NCBI GenBank assembly: GCA_964019655.1
Contig: CAXHTR010000001.1
Span: 434,001-498,000, forward strand
Direction of reading: 5' to 3'
Length of the DNA: 64,000 nucleotides
Source of the DNA: Perkinsela sp. pyNocScin1
Lineage: Eukaryota; Euglenozoa; Kinetoplastea; Prokinetoplastida; Perkinselidae
This document shows positions 28,220 to 36,849 of this stretch, one piece after another (within the stretch, counting starts at the first letter, position 1; the number at the start of each line of letters is the position of its first letter). The notes under the pieces are model-generated. The model was not told where the DNA came from. It saw nothing but the letters and a program-made list of their open reading frames with translations, and ran no database searches. The position numbers were made by a program, and so were the translations under genes.

Positions 28220-29641
28220 ATGTCAGCACAAGTGATTGTTAACTTCCTCGCAGCTGATACATCTGCCCTCGGCCGGATCGACTACACAACGCTCTCTCAG
28301 CAGGCCATGATGGAGTTTCTCGTCCAAAATCAACCTGGCGAGCGCTTTTGCTTTCCAGGTAGTACGCACTTCGCTGACGTTGATCAGTGGGAAGGCGTCA
28401 CCATCACAGACGGCGTGGTCACAAAAATCGAATGGAATCATATTGGAAGGCCACGAGGCACCATCGATATGCGATGGATACCACCGAGCGTCGTGTACTT
28501 GGAGCTTTCCGGTTTCACTGTGGAAAACTTTGACGTTGGCAACTTTCCACGAAATCTCTGCTACGTCTGCATGTACTGGTGCGCTATCGGTACAACAATA
28601 GATACGCCGCGCCTGCCGCCCCTCCTGAAGACGCTCTGGTTCGTAGATTCTGGCATCAAGGGCACACTCGACTGCACGAAGCTCCCACCAGGCCTCACTC
28701 GAGTCAATGTCTCGAAAAATATGCTCACGGGCAGTGTCGACTTGACTTCGCTGCCACCAGCCCTCGAGCTCCTAGACCTCTCCAACAATAATTTTCAGGG
28801 CGCACTCGACCTCAGCCACATAGCACACAATTTGGCACTCAAACTCAACTCCAATCAATTTTCAGGGGAAATTCCCATCTTTGCGTACTGTGGCAAGCAG
28901 GAGGGCCTGACGATCTTTTCCAACGCTTTCACGGGGGCCATTCGATATACTGGGGAAGAGCGAGGCGGCGGGCAGTTCCCCTGGCTGCGATTCATTTACG
29001 CAGTGCGCAACAATTTCAGCGCAGTTGACTGGGAGAGCCTCGCTGGGGTCGCATTCTTCGATGCGAGCTTCAATAAGATATCGGGAAGCTTTCCTGCTGC
29101 GCGTGTTCCACACAGTATCACTGTGCTTTTTCTGAGTAATAACGCTCTGACAGGCCGAATCAATCTCAATGAGATACACGAGGGACTCACACAGCTCCGA
29201 CTTGACCGCAACGGCCTCACGGGGGGTCTTGACCTAACTGAAGTGCCCACCGGGCTCGAAGCACTCGACATATCGCATAATTCGCTGTCTGATGCACTCG
29301 TCATTGGCACTGTCTCCCCGCCGCACCTCTTTCTCGCACACAATAGAATCAAAGCGCTCCGCATCGACCACACCGCGAGCTGGGCGCACGTCCGCAAGTT
29401 TTGCGTCGCGAATAACACAGTTGTACAGGGGACTGTGCGCTTCGGCAAGTTCAAGGCGACGTGGCGCAGCTTTGACCTCCGGGGCAACGATATTGGCAGC
29501 TGCAGGTACTCGAGCAATAAGGAAATTACCTCGGATACGGTAAAGTGGCGTGAGGCAGTGCAGCAGGGGGCTGCAAGTGCGCGGCGTACCACGCGTGGAA
29601 GGTGTGTCCGCGGTGAGGGGTTTGTGAGCGAAGGACAATAA
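28220..29641 (+). CDS. LRR protein, subfamily A with irregular late repeats (473 aa)
   Basis: ATG at 28220, leader MSAQVIVNFLAADT. Cap: LGRIDYTTLSQQAMMEFLVQ with a reduced middle (DVDQWEGVTITDGVVTKIEW) that lacks the usual C after GV. The first six repeats are regular (NFPRNL, RLPPLL, KLPPGL, SLPPAL). From about residue 200 the LP turns are lost and the solenoid becomes irregular (FAYCGKQEGLTIFSNAF, YTGEERGGGQFPWLRF), with strands still ending N-x-F/I/L-x-G. A basic tail of about 80 residues closes the protein (ASARRTTRGRCVRGEG). The combination of decayed repeats and a basic tail is unique in the window. Confidence 0.85.
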   Translation: MSAQVIVNFLAADTSALGRIDYTTLSQQAMMEFLVQNQPGERFCFPGSTHFADVDQWEGVTITDGVVTKIEWNHIGRPRGTIDMRWIPPSVVYLELSGFTVENFDVGNFPRNLCYVCMYWCAIGTTIDTPRLPPLLKTLWFVDSGIKGTLDCTKLPPGLTRVNVSKNMLTGSVDLTSLPPALELLDLSNNNFQGALDLSHIAHNLALKLNSNQFSGEIPIFAYCGKQEGLTIFSNAFTGAIRYTGEERGGGQFPWLRFIYAVRNNFSAVDWESLAGVAFFDASFNKISGSFPAARVPHSITVLFLSNNALTGRINLNEIHEGLTQLRLDRNGLTGGLDLTEVPTGLEALDISHNSLSDALVIGTVSPPHLFLAHNRIKALRIDHTASWAHVRKFCVANNTVVQGTVRFGKFKATWRSFDLRGNDIGSCRYSSNKEITSDTVKWREAVQQGAASARRTTRGRCVRGEGFVSEGQ

Positions 29642-30242
29642 AGGTCATATTTTTAAAACTATAAAAGTAAAAATTGAAGAATAGAGATAATGAGATGAGT
29701 ACATAAGAAGAGGTATACTTGCTGTTAAAAATAAAATTGTGAAAAAATTAAAGTTGGGCTTCAGAAATTCAGAATAGAGCGCAAATGGGCTAAAATTAAG
29801 AAGGTATTCGTAGAATTGGGCTTCAAAGCGAAAAACTATAGTAACTATTGCCACCATCTGGATTGTATGTGTATTCACTCAAACATTTTTATTTATCGTC
29901 AATCGAGTCAAATGGTTTTCTGTGCAATGCCCATTAAGCTATGTCCCTCCGAAGCGAGAAGGAAGGCATTGAAGTTTCTACTACAAGTAGACAAACCTTA
30001 CCAAATTTCAGGGCTGAGGCTCGAGGGGCCAGAGGGAAATAATTGAATTTCACATAATATTCATGGATTTCAAAACTCTTGTTGACTTTCATCGAATATC
30101 GAGATCGTTACTTCGCACAAAAAGTGCTTACATGCCCAAGCCTTAGGAGTTGAAGGTTGAGTAAGCAGTTTGCTCATTTTCTTATCACTTATCAGTAATC
30201 ACACGTACATTCCGACCTTTTTCCTCTACCTCATTCAATCAA
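29642..30242. other. intergenic, nothing seen
   Basis: A/T-rich 600 bases. No gene or repeat is recognised. Confidence 0.55.
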
Positions 30243-30992
30243 ATGTCTCTTCCTCTCAACATTCTCTGCGCTGACCTCTCCTGCCTCGGCAAGGCCGACC
30301 CCGCCGCAATACCCGACCAGGCGCGCATGGAGCTGCTGCTCGCCCGCGTGAAGAACAAGGAGAAGCTCACTGACATGCGGCTCGGCGAGTTCACGAGCAT
30401 CGAGCTCTGGGACAACATGAAGGTCAGCGCCGACGGCCGCGTCACGGAGATCTGGTGGTTCTTCGAGGAGACGATCGCCGCCGGCACAGTCGCGCTGGAG
30501 TGGCTGCCGCTCCAGATCACGCAGTGCACGCTGCAGTGCAACGCCCTGCACGGGAGTGTCGACACCGCGGCGCTCCCACGCGGGCTCATCCTCTTTGACA
30601 TCCGGCGGAACAAATTTTCGGGTGAGTTTGTGATCGAAGACCTCCCCGAGGGCATCGAGAAAGTGAACATCGGGATGAACGGCTTTACAGGTGAACTCGA
30701 GCTTCTCGACCTGCCTGCGACCATCGTCGAGTTCCACGTCGACTTCAACAAATTTTCGGGGAGTATTGACCTCAGCGAGATCCCCCCGAAGGCCCGCTAC
30801 CTCGGCCTCAACCACAACCGCTTCCAGCAGAAGCGCCTCGTCGTCGGCGACATCCCGGAGAGCGTCGAGGCCATCCACGTCGGGGGGAACTCTGGTATCG
30901 CCCGCATCGTCGACCCCGAGGGAAAGGAGGTCGACTCGGATAAAATAGTGCTGATGATGCTTCCGGGTGAGTATGGAGAATCGTTCCTATAA
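30243..30992 (+). CDS. LRR protein, subfamily A (249 aa)
   Basis: ATG at 30243, leader MSLPLNILCADLS. Cap: LGKADPAAIPDQARMELLLA, DMRLGEFTSIELWDNMKVSA, with W-D-N in place of W-GV and no cap cysteines, then the GTVALEWLP strand. Six repeats follow, with REV- and GEFV-type turns (DLPEGI, DLPATI, EIPPKA, DIPESV). The repeats keep 23-residue spacing. The gene is notably GC-rich at third positions compared with the AT-rich LRR gene at 22076, so codon use within the family varies. The tail is short and acidic (DPEGKEVDSDKI). Confidence 0.86.
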   Translation: MSLPLNILCADLSCLGKADPAAIPDQARMELLLARVKNKEKLTDMRLGEFTSIELWDNMKVSADGRVTEIWWFFEETIAAGTVALEWLPLQITQCTLQCNALHGSVDTAALPRGLILFDIRRNKFSGEFVIEDLPEGIEKVNIGMNGFTGELELLDLPATIVEFHVDFNKFSGSIDLSEIPPKARYLGLNHNRFQQKRLVVGDIPESVEAIHVGGNSGIARIVDPEGKEVDSDKIVLMMLPGEYGESFL

Positions 30993-31825
30993 ACGTAAGA
31001 ACCACTGATATATCGTATTTTTTGATAGTGAGAACATCATTTGGCACTTTTCGAGCTATATTTGTGTTCATTGGCTTTGATTTGGTATTGAATGAAATGA
31101 TTTCAGGGCAAGCATGCGAGGATTGAGCCGAGCTGCGCACTTTTCAAAAAAGTCTTTTGATCTCACGAATCTTCCACTCGACCATCTTCACGCGAGGCTT
31201 TATGCTTTTTGTTCTGGTAAATGGAGATTCTGAGTTGTCTCATTTGGCCACGCGAAGATGGACCGAATCTGCCTGTGATGTCCTTCTCATCTTCACGCTT
31301 CTTGAGTGTCAGATACGAAACGATAGAAAGAACAGATAAAGAAGTGCATTTCCTCTGTTCGTTCAGTGTGCGACCGTGTCTGGCATAGGTGGATGTTCGC
31401 CACCCACGAAATGAGTCATCATCATCTGAATTCGATAGATATAATTTTCGTCAATGCACACTTGGAGACATCGTGCTATCTCCTTTGAGTTTCCGTACGC
31501 ATCGGTACAGGCGAGTACATTCTCAATGATCAGCCGTCAATGCACACTTGATGAGGGCCTGCGGTAAAAGTGTCGACTGGTCAAGCTTTCCCAAGATCTA
31601 TATGATTAAATGCTTCGACTTGGGGGGGGGGGGGGGGGGGGACTTCCGATACATTTTCTTGCAACAAAAAGATACTTTTCGCCAAAAATTATTTCGATCT
31701 ACATTGATCATAGCAATGAAGAATTATTTCATTGATAGAACTAGAAATTTCGCATCAAAGCACTCGTCGCATGACTTGTTTGCTATGGTTTGACTGAAGT
31801 ATGTCTTTATATAGCTTATATCTGC
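30993..31825. other. intergenic with hairpins and a duplicated 16-mer
   Basis: No gene is supported. CGTCAATGCACACTTG occurs twice, about 85 bases apart (near 31449 and 31535). Hairpins include GGTGG/CCACC (31388-31405), GGAGA/TCTCC and CGTAC/GGTAC. On the minus strand GATGATGA near 31420 and CTGA near 31363 could be read as boxes C and D. This may be a small RNA locus, but evidence is weak. Confidence 0.35.
31622..31641. repeat. homopolymer of 20 G
   Basis: Twenty consecutive G on the plus strand, the only such run in the window. It is prone to assembly length error, could form a G-quadruplex, and lies about 190 bases left of the inverted-repeat element. Confidence 0.9.
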
Positions 31826-31856
31826 ACTCAGTGATAATTATTTGTCGGTTAATTAT
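31826..31856 (+). repeat. left terminal inverted repeat (31 bp)
   Basis: Exact reverse complement of 32682-32712; the sequences differ immediately outside and inside these limits. Confidence 0.9.
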
Positions 31857-31858
31857 CG

Positions 31859-32002
31859 GACCGCCAAATAATTATCACTTTCTCTTTTGGACCGCCAAAT
31901 AATTATCACTTCGAATTTCAGACCGCCGAATAATTATCACTATTTTTAGGGACCGCCAAATAATTATCACTTCGAATTTCAGACCGCCGAATAATTATCA
32001 CT
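31859..32002 (+). repeat. five subterminal direct repeats, period 30-31 bp
   Basis: Each holds GACCGCCRAATAATTATCAC; spacers of 10-11 bases are partly shared (TTCGAATTTCA between units 2-3 and 4-5, so pairs were duplicated together). Such arrays are typical transposase binding sites. Confidence 0.85.
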
Positions 32003-32024
32003 TTCACACATTCTGCAATTCTGA

Positions 32025-32507
32025 AGAGCACTTTCTGTTTTCCTTTTCTCGCTCGACCCGGCCCTCGGGCGCCTCGACTACGACTCCCTCTCTGACCAGG
32101 CGCTCATGGAGGTACTCATCAGTGGTATGGAATACTATGAAAAAGCAAAATTCCAAGACGAAAATGGAAATATTCTCGAAATCAGCGAGTGGGATGGCGT
32201 TGAGTGCGAATCTGAGCGCGTGACATCCATTCAGTGGATTTATCTTGAATTCAGCGAAAAGCAATTTCCTTTTACCTTCATTCCCTCACTCGTGCGCTGT
32301 TTTCAGGTTTCGAACGCATCTCTCTGTGGAACACTGGACCCGTCTGTTCTGCCCACGACACTCGACGATTTTGATGTTTCTACCAACGCGCTGGGCGGCT
32401 CCATCGATTTCAGCGCGTTTCCAAGAGCCATGCACACAATCAATATCAGCTGGAACCTTTTTGCCGGGAGCTGTGCTCTTGGCGACCTGCCAGAAGCTGA
32501 ATGTTGA
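32025..32507 (+). pseudogene. captured LRR gene fragment, no start codon
   Basis: From the stop codon at 32022 the frame runs through part of a leader (VFLFSLDPALGR), a full subfamily A cap (LDYDSLSDQALMEVLISG, FQDENGNILEISEWDGVECE) and three repeats. It ends at TGA in CALGDLPEAEC. No ATG precedes the cap; the first in-frame ATG (32106) is inside it. The closest relative in the window is the gene 32744-33664 on the other strand (both have KQFPF-FIP-LV after the cap), but the two differ at many positions, so the capture is not recent from that locus or the copy has decayed. Confidence 0.8.
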
Positions 32508-32594
32508 AAAATTGGAAAAAATGTTTCAGAAGGTAAAAAAAAAGTTAAAATGTCAATGACATGGAATGTGGGAAAGGTCAACTAGGCATTGATA

Positions 32595-32676
32595 GACCGC
32601 CGAATAATTATCATTTGGAAATCTGGACCGCTGAATAATTATCACTTTTTTTTTTGACCGCCGAATAATTATCATT
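32595..32676 (+). repeat. three right-side subterminal repeats
   Basis: GACCGCCGAATAATTATCAT, a GACCGCTG variant, and GACCGCCGAATAATTATCAT again, in the same orientation as the left array. Confidence 0.85.
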
Positions 32677-32681
32677 ATCAA

Positions 32682-32712
32682 ATAATTAACCGACAAATAA
32701 TTATCACTGAGT
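32682..32712 (-). repeat. right terminal inverted repeat (31 bp)
   Basis: Mirror of 31826-31856. It ends only 32 bases from the stop codon of the next, oppositely directed gene. Confidence 0.9.
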
Positions 32713-32743
32713 CCATATCATCCATTTTACGCTAAGCTCCGCA

Positions 32744-33664
32744 TCATTCATCATCATCGTTATCTGAGCTTTCTTCATCTGAAGAATCCCAATCATTTTC
32801 ACTTTCTTCATACATCTCATTGACTATTGTTTCCTCCCACGCGTGCTTTTCACCTTTATCATCGAGTACTTCCTTTATGGAGTCATGCACAAGGGTGAAG
32901 GGCATTTCCCCATATGCTTCAGAAATGATGGCTGTCCCTGAAAGATTGTTCCCTGTGATGAAAATTCTTTCGAGATCGTCTGGAAGTGCCAAAAGCCGGA
33001 ATCTGCCGGTGAAAGCGTTGTTGTCAAGTTCTATAATTCGAATCGAGGCTGGCAAATGCGCAATACTGATCGTCCCCGTCAGAAGATTATTGCTCAGGTT
33101 GAGAGTCTCCATAGCACTTGGCAGCGAGTTGAAGGATATTTCCCCACTGAGCTTATTACCGCTTGCGTCAAAAAACTCGAGTGAGTCCGGGAGCTCCTCA
33201 AGGGCGCACCTGCCCGTAAATTCGTTTGACTCGATGTACAGTGTCACCAGCGCTCGCGGAAGGGCCTTGAAATTCAGCGTTCCATGTAGCTTATTAGAAG
33301 ATGCGACGAGTCTGGTAAAATTCTGCGGCAAAGTCGAGAAATCAAGCGTCCCATGCAGATTGCAGCCCATCATAGAAAACTTCGTCACAAGCGGGGGTAT
33401 GAATTCGAATGGAAACTGCTTCTTGTTAAATTTGGAAAAATTTATTCGGATTTCTTGCACGCGATCATTTGAACAGATCAATTTACTCCAGTCACAGATA
33501 TCTTTGAAGTTGCCGCTTTGGTCTTGAAAAAGCTCCGCCTTATCTTTTGCATTCATTCCGTCGATGAGTATCTCCATCAGTGCCTGGTCTGAGAGCGAGT
33601 CGTAGTCGAGGCGACCAAGTGCTGGATTGATGGCCAAGATCTGAAGTATGGAAGGTTTGTGCAT
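32744..33664 (-). CDS. LRR protein, subfamily A with acidic tail (306 aa)
   Basis: ATG at 33664, leader MHKPSILQILAINP. Cap: LGRLDYDSLSDQALMEILID, LFQDQSGNFKDICDWSKLIC, so W-S-K-L-I-C replaces W-GV-x-C. The strand after the cap is KQFPFEFIPPLV, shared only with the captured fragment in the inverted-repeat element. Six more repeats follow (TLPQNF to ALPDDL), then the VKL-type closing strand (SIKEVLDDKGEKHAWEE). The last 25 residues are almost all Glu/Asp/Ser (NDWDSSDEESSDNDDDE), an acidic tail not seen in most relatives. It is the first leftward gene after the convergent switch. Confidence 0.88.
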   Translation of the reverse strand: MHKPSILQILAINPALGRLDYDSLSDQALMEILIDGMNAKDKAELFQDQSGNFKDICDWSKLICSNDRVQEIRINFSKFNKKQFPFEFIPPLVTKFSMMGCNLHGTLDFSTLPQNFTRLVASSNKLHGTLNFKALPRALVTLYIESNEFTGRCALEELPDSLEFFDASGNKLSGEISFNSLPSAMETLNLSNNLLTGTISIAHLPASIRIIELDNNAFTGRFRLLALPDDLERIFITGNNLSGTAIISEAYGEMPFTLVHDSIKEVLDDKGEKHAWEETIVNEMYEESENDWDSSDEESSDNDDDE

Positions 33665-34012
33665 TTTATGCGATATGATAAAAGTTTTTTGAAAACTTTT
33701 AAAATCTGCGATTGCATTTCGGCTTGGGATCCAATGGCCTCATGGGCATCAGTAAACCATAAATTTTACTTCTCCCTGCCATACAGAAATTTCCTATGAA
33801 TGAAAATCCACGCCGAAAACTAGCCTGTACTACAACGATCGCCTTTCTGCAAAATTTAAGCCACCGTTTATGTCACATCTCAGTGCCTTTGCGTGAAATA
33901 AATGAATAAACTACAAAACAATGTAGCATCAGGAAATTAAAACTGTACATGAGACTTCTTTTCTAAACGCTTCAGATTTTATTCAAATATTCTTATCAAT
34001 ATCCCTCTATTG
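33665..34012. other. intergenic, nothing seen
   Basis: About 350 A/T-rich bases between two leftward LRR genes. Confidence 0.6.
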
Positions 34013-35302
34013 TTACTCTACTTCATCATATGGACACCCGCTTTCATCCACAACGACGAGATTATCGTCGTTATACGATATTTTGATGTATTCCCGCATA
34101 GCCCGATGGATGACCGCGGTGCCCGAAAATTGACAGAGCGTTGCATCGAGTTCTTTTAAATTTGGGTGCGGTTTGCGGAACTCGAAAGGGCAGCTCTTGA
34201 AAAGGTCATCACGACCAAAACTGGTTCCACGGATGTTCAGCGTCTCAATCGCCGGCGGCAGTTCATCAAAATTTAAGGGCCCAGAGAGATCCCAGTTGTT
34301 CTCGAGGTGCAGCAGCTTACAGGTGACCGGTAGATCTTCGAGATCAATGCCGCCATAAAATTTGTTGTCACCAGCTCTGAGAGTCTTGAGACGGCGCGGG
34401 AGATCTTCCAGAGGAATGATTCCCGTAAATTCGTTCGATTCTATATTCAGCGTTCGGATCGATCCCGGAAGATCCTCGAAGGGAAACTCCCAACTGAGCT
34501 TATTGTGGCTCAGAACAAGCTTTTGGAGCGCGATAAAATCATAATTCATCAAATAAATAACCCCTGAAAAATCATTTTCAGACACATTGAGCTTTTGGAG
34601 ACCATCCGGTAGCAGGTGGAATTCGAGGCTGCCGCTCAGCTTGTTCACGTGCATTTTGAGCATAGTGAGAGAGTCTGGGAGATTTGCAAGCGATACGCCC
34701 CCTCTAAGTCGATTTTCAGATATATCCAATTCCATGAGGGAGTGTGGTAGCTTTTCGAGGTTGATTTCACCTGTGAATTTATTGCCATTGAGGTACAAAA
34801 GCTCCAATTTTTCCGGAAGGCTCGTCAAATCGCAGGAACCCTCGAAAGAGTTGTTTGGAACATGGAACTCACGCAAATTGGGTGGGAATTCGGAAAGGTT
34901 GAGATCACCATGCAGCATAGTTTGGTGCTCAAAAAATGGATCGCTTGAAAATTCTTCAAGCCCTCGTGGGAGTTTTGCTCTGTTTAACGTGCCTTGAACA
35001 TCTCCCCATATTATATCGAGCTTTTTGACGTTCAGCGGGATGAAGTCGAGGGAAACTTCACCTTTTATCGTGCAAAAACGAATCAAGGTCACGTCGCCGT
35101 TGTCGTTGCATCCGACACCACCCCACTCGCATACGTCGATAAATTCCCCGTCGGCGTCTTGAAAGTACCGCTTGGTCTCTTCGGTAGTACCCTCGATGAG
35201 CAGCTCCATTCGAGACTGGTCGGGGAGATCGTCGATGCACATGCGCCCAGGCTCGGCGTCGATTGCATGCAAGGCTGAGAGAAACGTGGGCATTGGAATC
35301 AT
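34013..35302 (-). CDS. LRR protein, subfamily A (429 aa)
   Basis: ATG at 35302, leader MIPMPTFLSALHAIDAEP, longer than most. Cap: GRMCIDDLPDQSRMELLIEG, YFQDADGEFIDVCEWGGVGC, then GEVSLDFIPL. About twelve repeats follow. One (residues about 250-275, YLMNYDFIALQKLVLSHNKL) is two residues longer and has lost LP. One carries an acidic insertion near FFEHQTMLHGDLNLSEF. The last repeats (FGRDDLFKSCPFEFRKPHPN) include an irregular loop. The closing strand KISYNDDNLVVVDESGCPYD is of the same type as in 27212-28045. Confidence 0.88.
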   Translation of the reverse strand: MIPMPTFLSALHAIDAEPGRMCIDDLPDQSRMELLIEGTTEETKRYFQDADGEFIDVCEWGGVGCNDNGDVTLIRFCTIKGEVSLDFIPLNVKKLDIIWGDVQGTLNRAKLPRGLEEFSSDPFFEHQTMLHGDLNLSEFPPNLREFHVPNNSFEGSCDLTSLPEKLELLYLNGNKFTGEINLEKLPHSLMELDISENRLRGGVSLANLPDSLTMLKMHVNKLSGSLEFHLLPDGLQKLNVSENDFSGVIYLMNYDFIALQKLVLSHNKLSWEFPFEDLPGSIRTLNIESNEFTGIIPLEDLPRRLKTLRAGDNKFYGGIDLEDLPVTCKLLHLENNWDLSGPLNFDELPPAIETLNIRGTSFGRDDLFKSCPFEFRKPHPNLKELDATLCQFSGTAVIHRAMREYIKISYNDDNLVVVDESGCPYDEVE

Positions 35303-35533
35303 CGTAAAAAATTTTAACTTTTGACTTTTTGAAGGTTATAAGAAACTCAGTCGTAATAATTTAAAAGCATTGGTCGACTTCTTTGAAATACATACGCACA
35401 AAGCTTAAGCGGTTCTTTAAACTTTATGCGAAAGCGAATTCCATTTCAAAACATTCCCTGATTCCTTCAATGGCATTCAAACCTCACCTTGTCCATCAAT
35501 TTCATAAACTTCATCACTTGGCGTGCACCAGCC

Positions 35534-36211
35534 CTAAAGGTACACCTTCTCCCAGTACTCCACCTCCTGCGGCGGCCACGGCTCCTCGTATGGATTCAGC
35601 TGAAATATCGCATCCTCATCGATCTTTTCGCTCTCGTCGAGCGGCCTGGCCGCTGGCCGCCGCCGATCAGCGGCTTTGTACAACCGCACGCGCATCAGCG
35701 ATTTCGGAAAGTTCGCGAAGTACACAACGCGCTGCTCAAAATTATTCCCATAGATGTGGAGCATTCGGAGCTTTGGCGGTCAATTTGTCAGCGTAATTGA
35801 ACCTCGCAGGTTGTTCATGCTGAGGTCAAGGGCGAGCAGCTCGAGCGGCAGGACACGCAAGTCGACAGAGCCGAAAATATGATTTCTGTGCAAATTGAAG
35901 TAGCGCGCCTCACGTGGGAGGTGCCGCGTGTCTATTCTGTAGCGCTGGCCGCAGCTGACAACCCGCAGGTACTGCAGCGATGGCGGCAAAAAGCCAATGC
36001 TGAGGATGCCCATGGAGTCCCTTACTTTGGAATACGTGAGCTTGGAGAGCTTTCCTGCGCTGCAGATGAGCCCGCGCCAGCGGCAGAAGTCTGGGTCATG
36101 AACACGGTTGATGAATTCCATGAAGGTCGGCTCGGCTCTCGAAAAGACGCGGTCCATGAGCACTCGCTGGCCTGGTGCGTCGGCAGAGAAGCAGAGAATG
36201 GCGGAGAGTAT
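35534..36211 (-). pseudogene. subfamily B LRR gene, lost start and nonsense codon
   Basis: The frame opens with a family leader ILSAILCFSADAP, but the place of the start Met is ATA (36211-36209). The next ATG (36157) is after the leader. The cap (DFCRWRGLICSAGK) and repeats (FLPPSLQYLRVVSCGQRYRI, then DTRHLPREARYF) are good subfamily B. At 35780 an in-frame TGA replaces the Leu of N-LPP; the same frame continues after it with PPKLRMLHIYGNNFEQRVVY to 35534. Translation from the inner ATG would give a leaderless protein lacking the last repeats. One start change and one nonsense change argue for recent inactivation. Confidence 0.8.
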
Positions 36212-36849
36212 TTTTTGGTTGAAGTCGAAATTGAAAATCCAAATTTCAAAAATAATTTGCGACTATGGGACTGACTTCATTCAAAAAAAATTGAGCACAA
36301 GGGTGCACGAGAGAACTTCTGTCACAATGTATAGAAGGTTCATATTTTTTGATTTCAGGAACCCAGTGCTGGTCACTGTCATTCGCTTTCTGAGATAATG
36401 CATCTGGCGTATGCTTATCTACCAAAAACTATCGAAAGAGAACTTTAGCTCTTCTGTTGCCGAAGAATTTTGTTCAACTGCATAAAGAAGCCATTTTCAC
36501 TTTTTTTACGCATAAGCGCCACCAGAACCGGAATGCAGATCGATCTGGGCAAAGTTGTACAGCTCAAGTGATAATTGACCTAAAAAACTTTATTTCAGGA
36601 CATTGCAGACCCTACGCATATAACCTTGAATTCTAAGAAGATAGGCGCTCAACCTGGCGGTATTTCGCTGCCATTTCCATCATTCTTTCTGAAAAATCTA
36701 AAGAGAAAAGACATGAGCCATAAACGAAGACTTGAGAATTCTGCTTCGCTTTACAGCTGCATTCATATTTCATTTCTTACATTTATTGTTATTTGCTGCT
36801 CGCAAGCGCGAGTTCATAATTTGGCCTCCGCATCGAGTGCCCGCTCATC
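36212..36849. other. intergenic, nothing seen
   Basis: About 640 bases with no supported gene. Confidence 0.6.

Larger units (their letters stand above)
31826..32712. mobile_element. 887-bp inverted-repeat element carrying an LRR gene fragment
   Basis: The two ends are perfect 31-bp inverted repeats (31826-31856 and 32682-32712), starting ACTCAGTGATAATTATTTGT. Inside each end are direct repeats of GACCGCC-AATAATTATCAC: five on the left (starts near 31859, 31890, 31921, 31951, 31982; period 30-31) and three on the right (32595, 32626, 32656). The inverted end itself contains the same word in reverse. No transposase is encoded. The central 480 bases are a start-less piece of an LRR gene. No clear target-site duplication is seen. 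The layout is that of a non-autonomous DNA transposon with gene capture, comparable in principle to Pack-type elements. Confidence 0.8.

Noticed and set aside
31859-32002. CRISPR-like array (31-bp period repeats)
   Set aside because: Spacers are only 10-11 bases and partly identical, the repeats recur in a second block and in the inverted ends; they are transposon subterminal repeats in a eukaryotic context.
31826-32712. Miniature hAT element with 8-bp target duplication
   Set aside because: No 8-bp direct repeat is found at either candidate end, so the superfamily is left open.
11578-36211. Reassignment of TGA to a sense codon, suggested by in-frame TGA in two LRR copies
   Set aside because: TGA ends several intact genes (for example the SET gene at 6368), Trp is TGG throughout, and both affected copies also have other damage (frameshifts, lost start).
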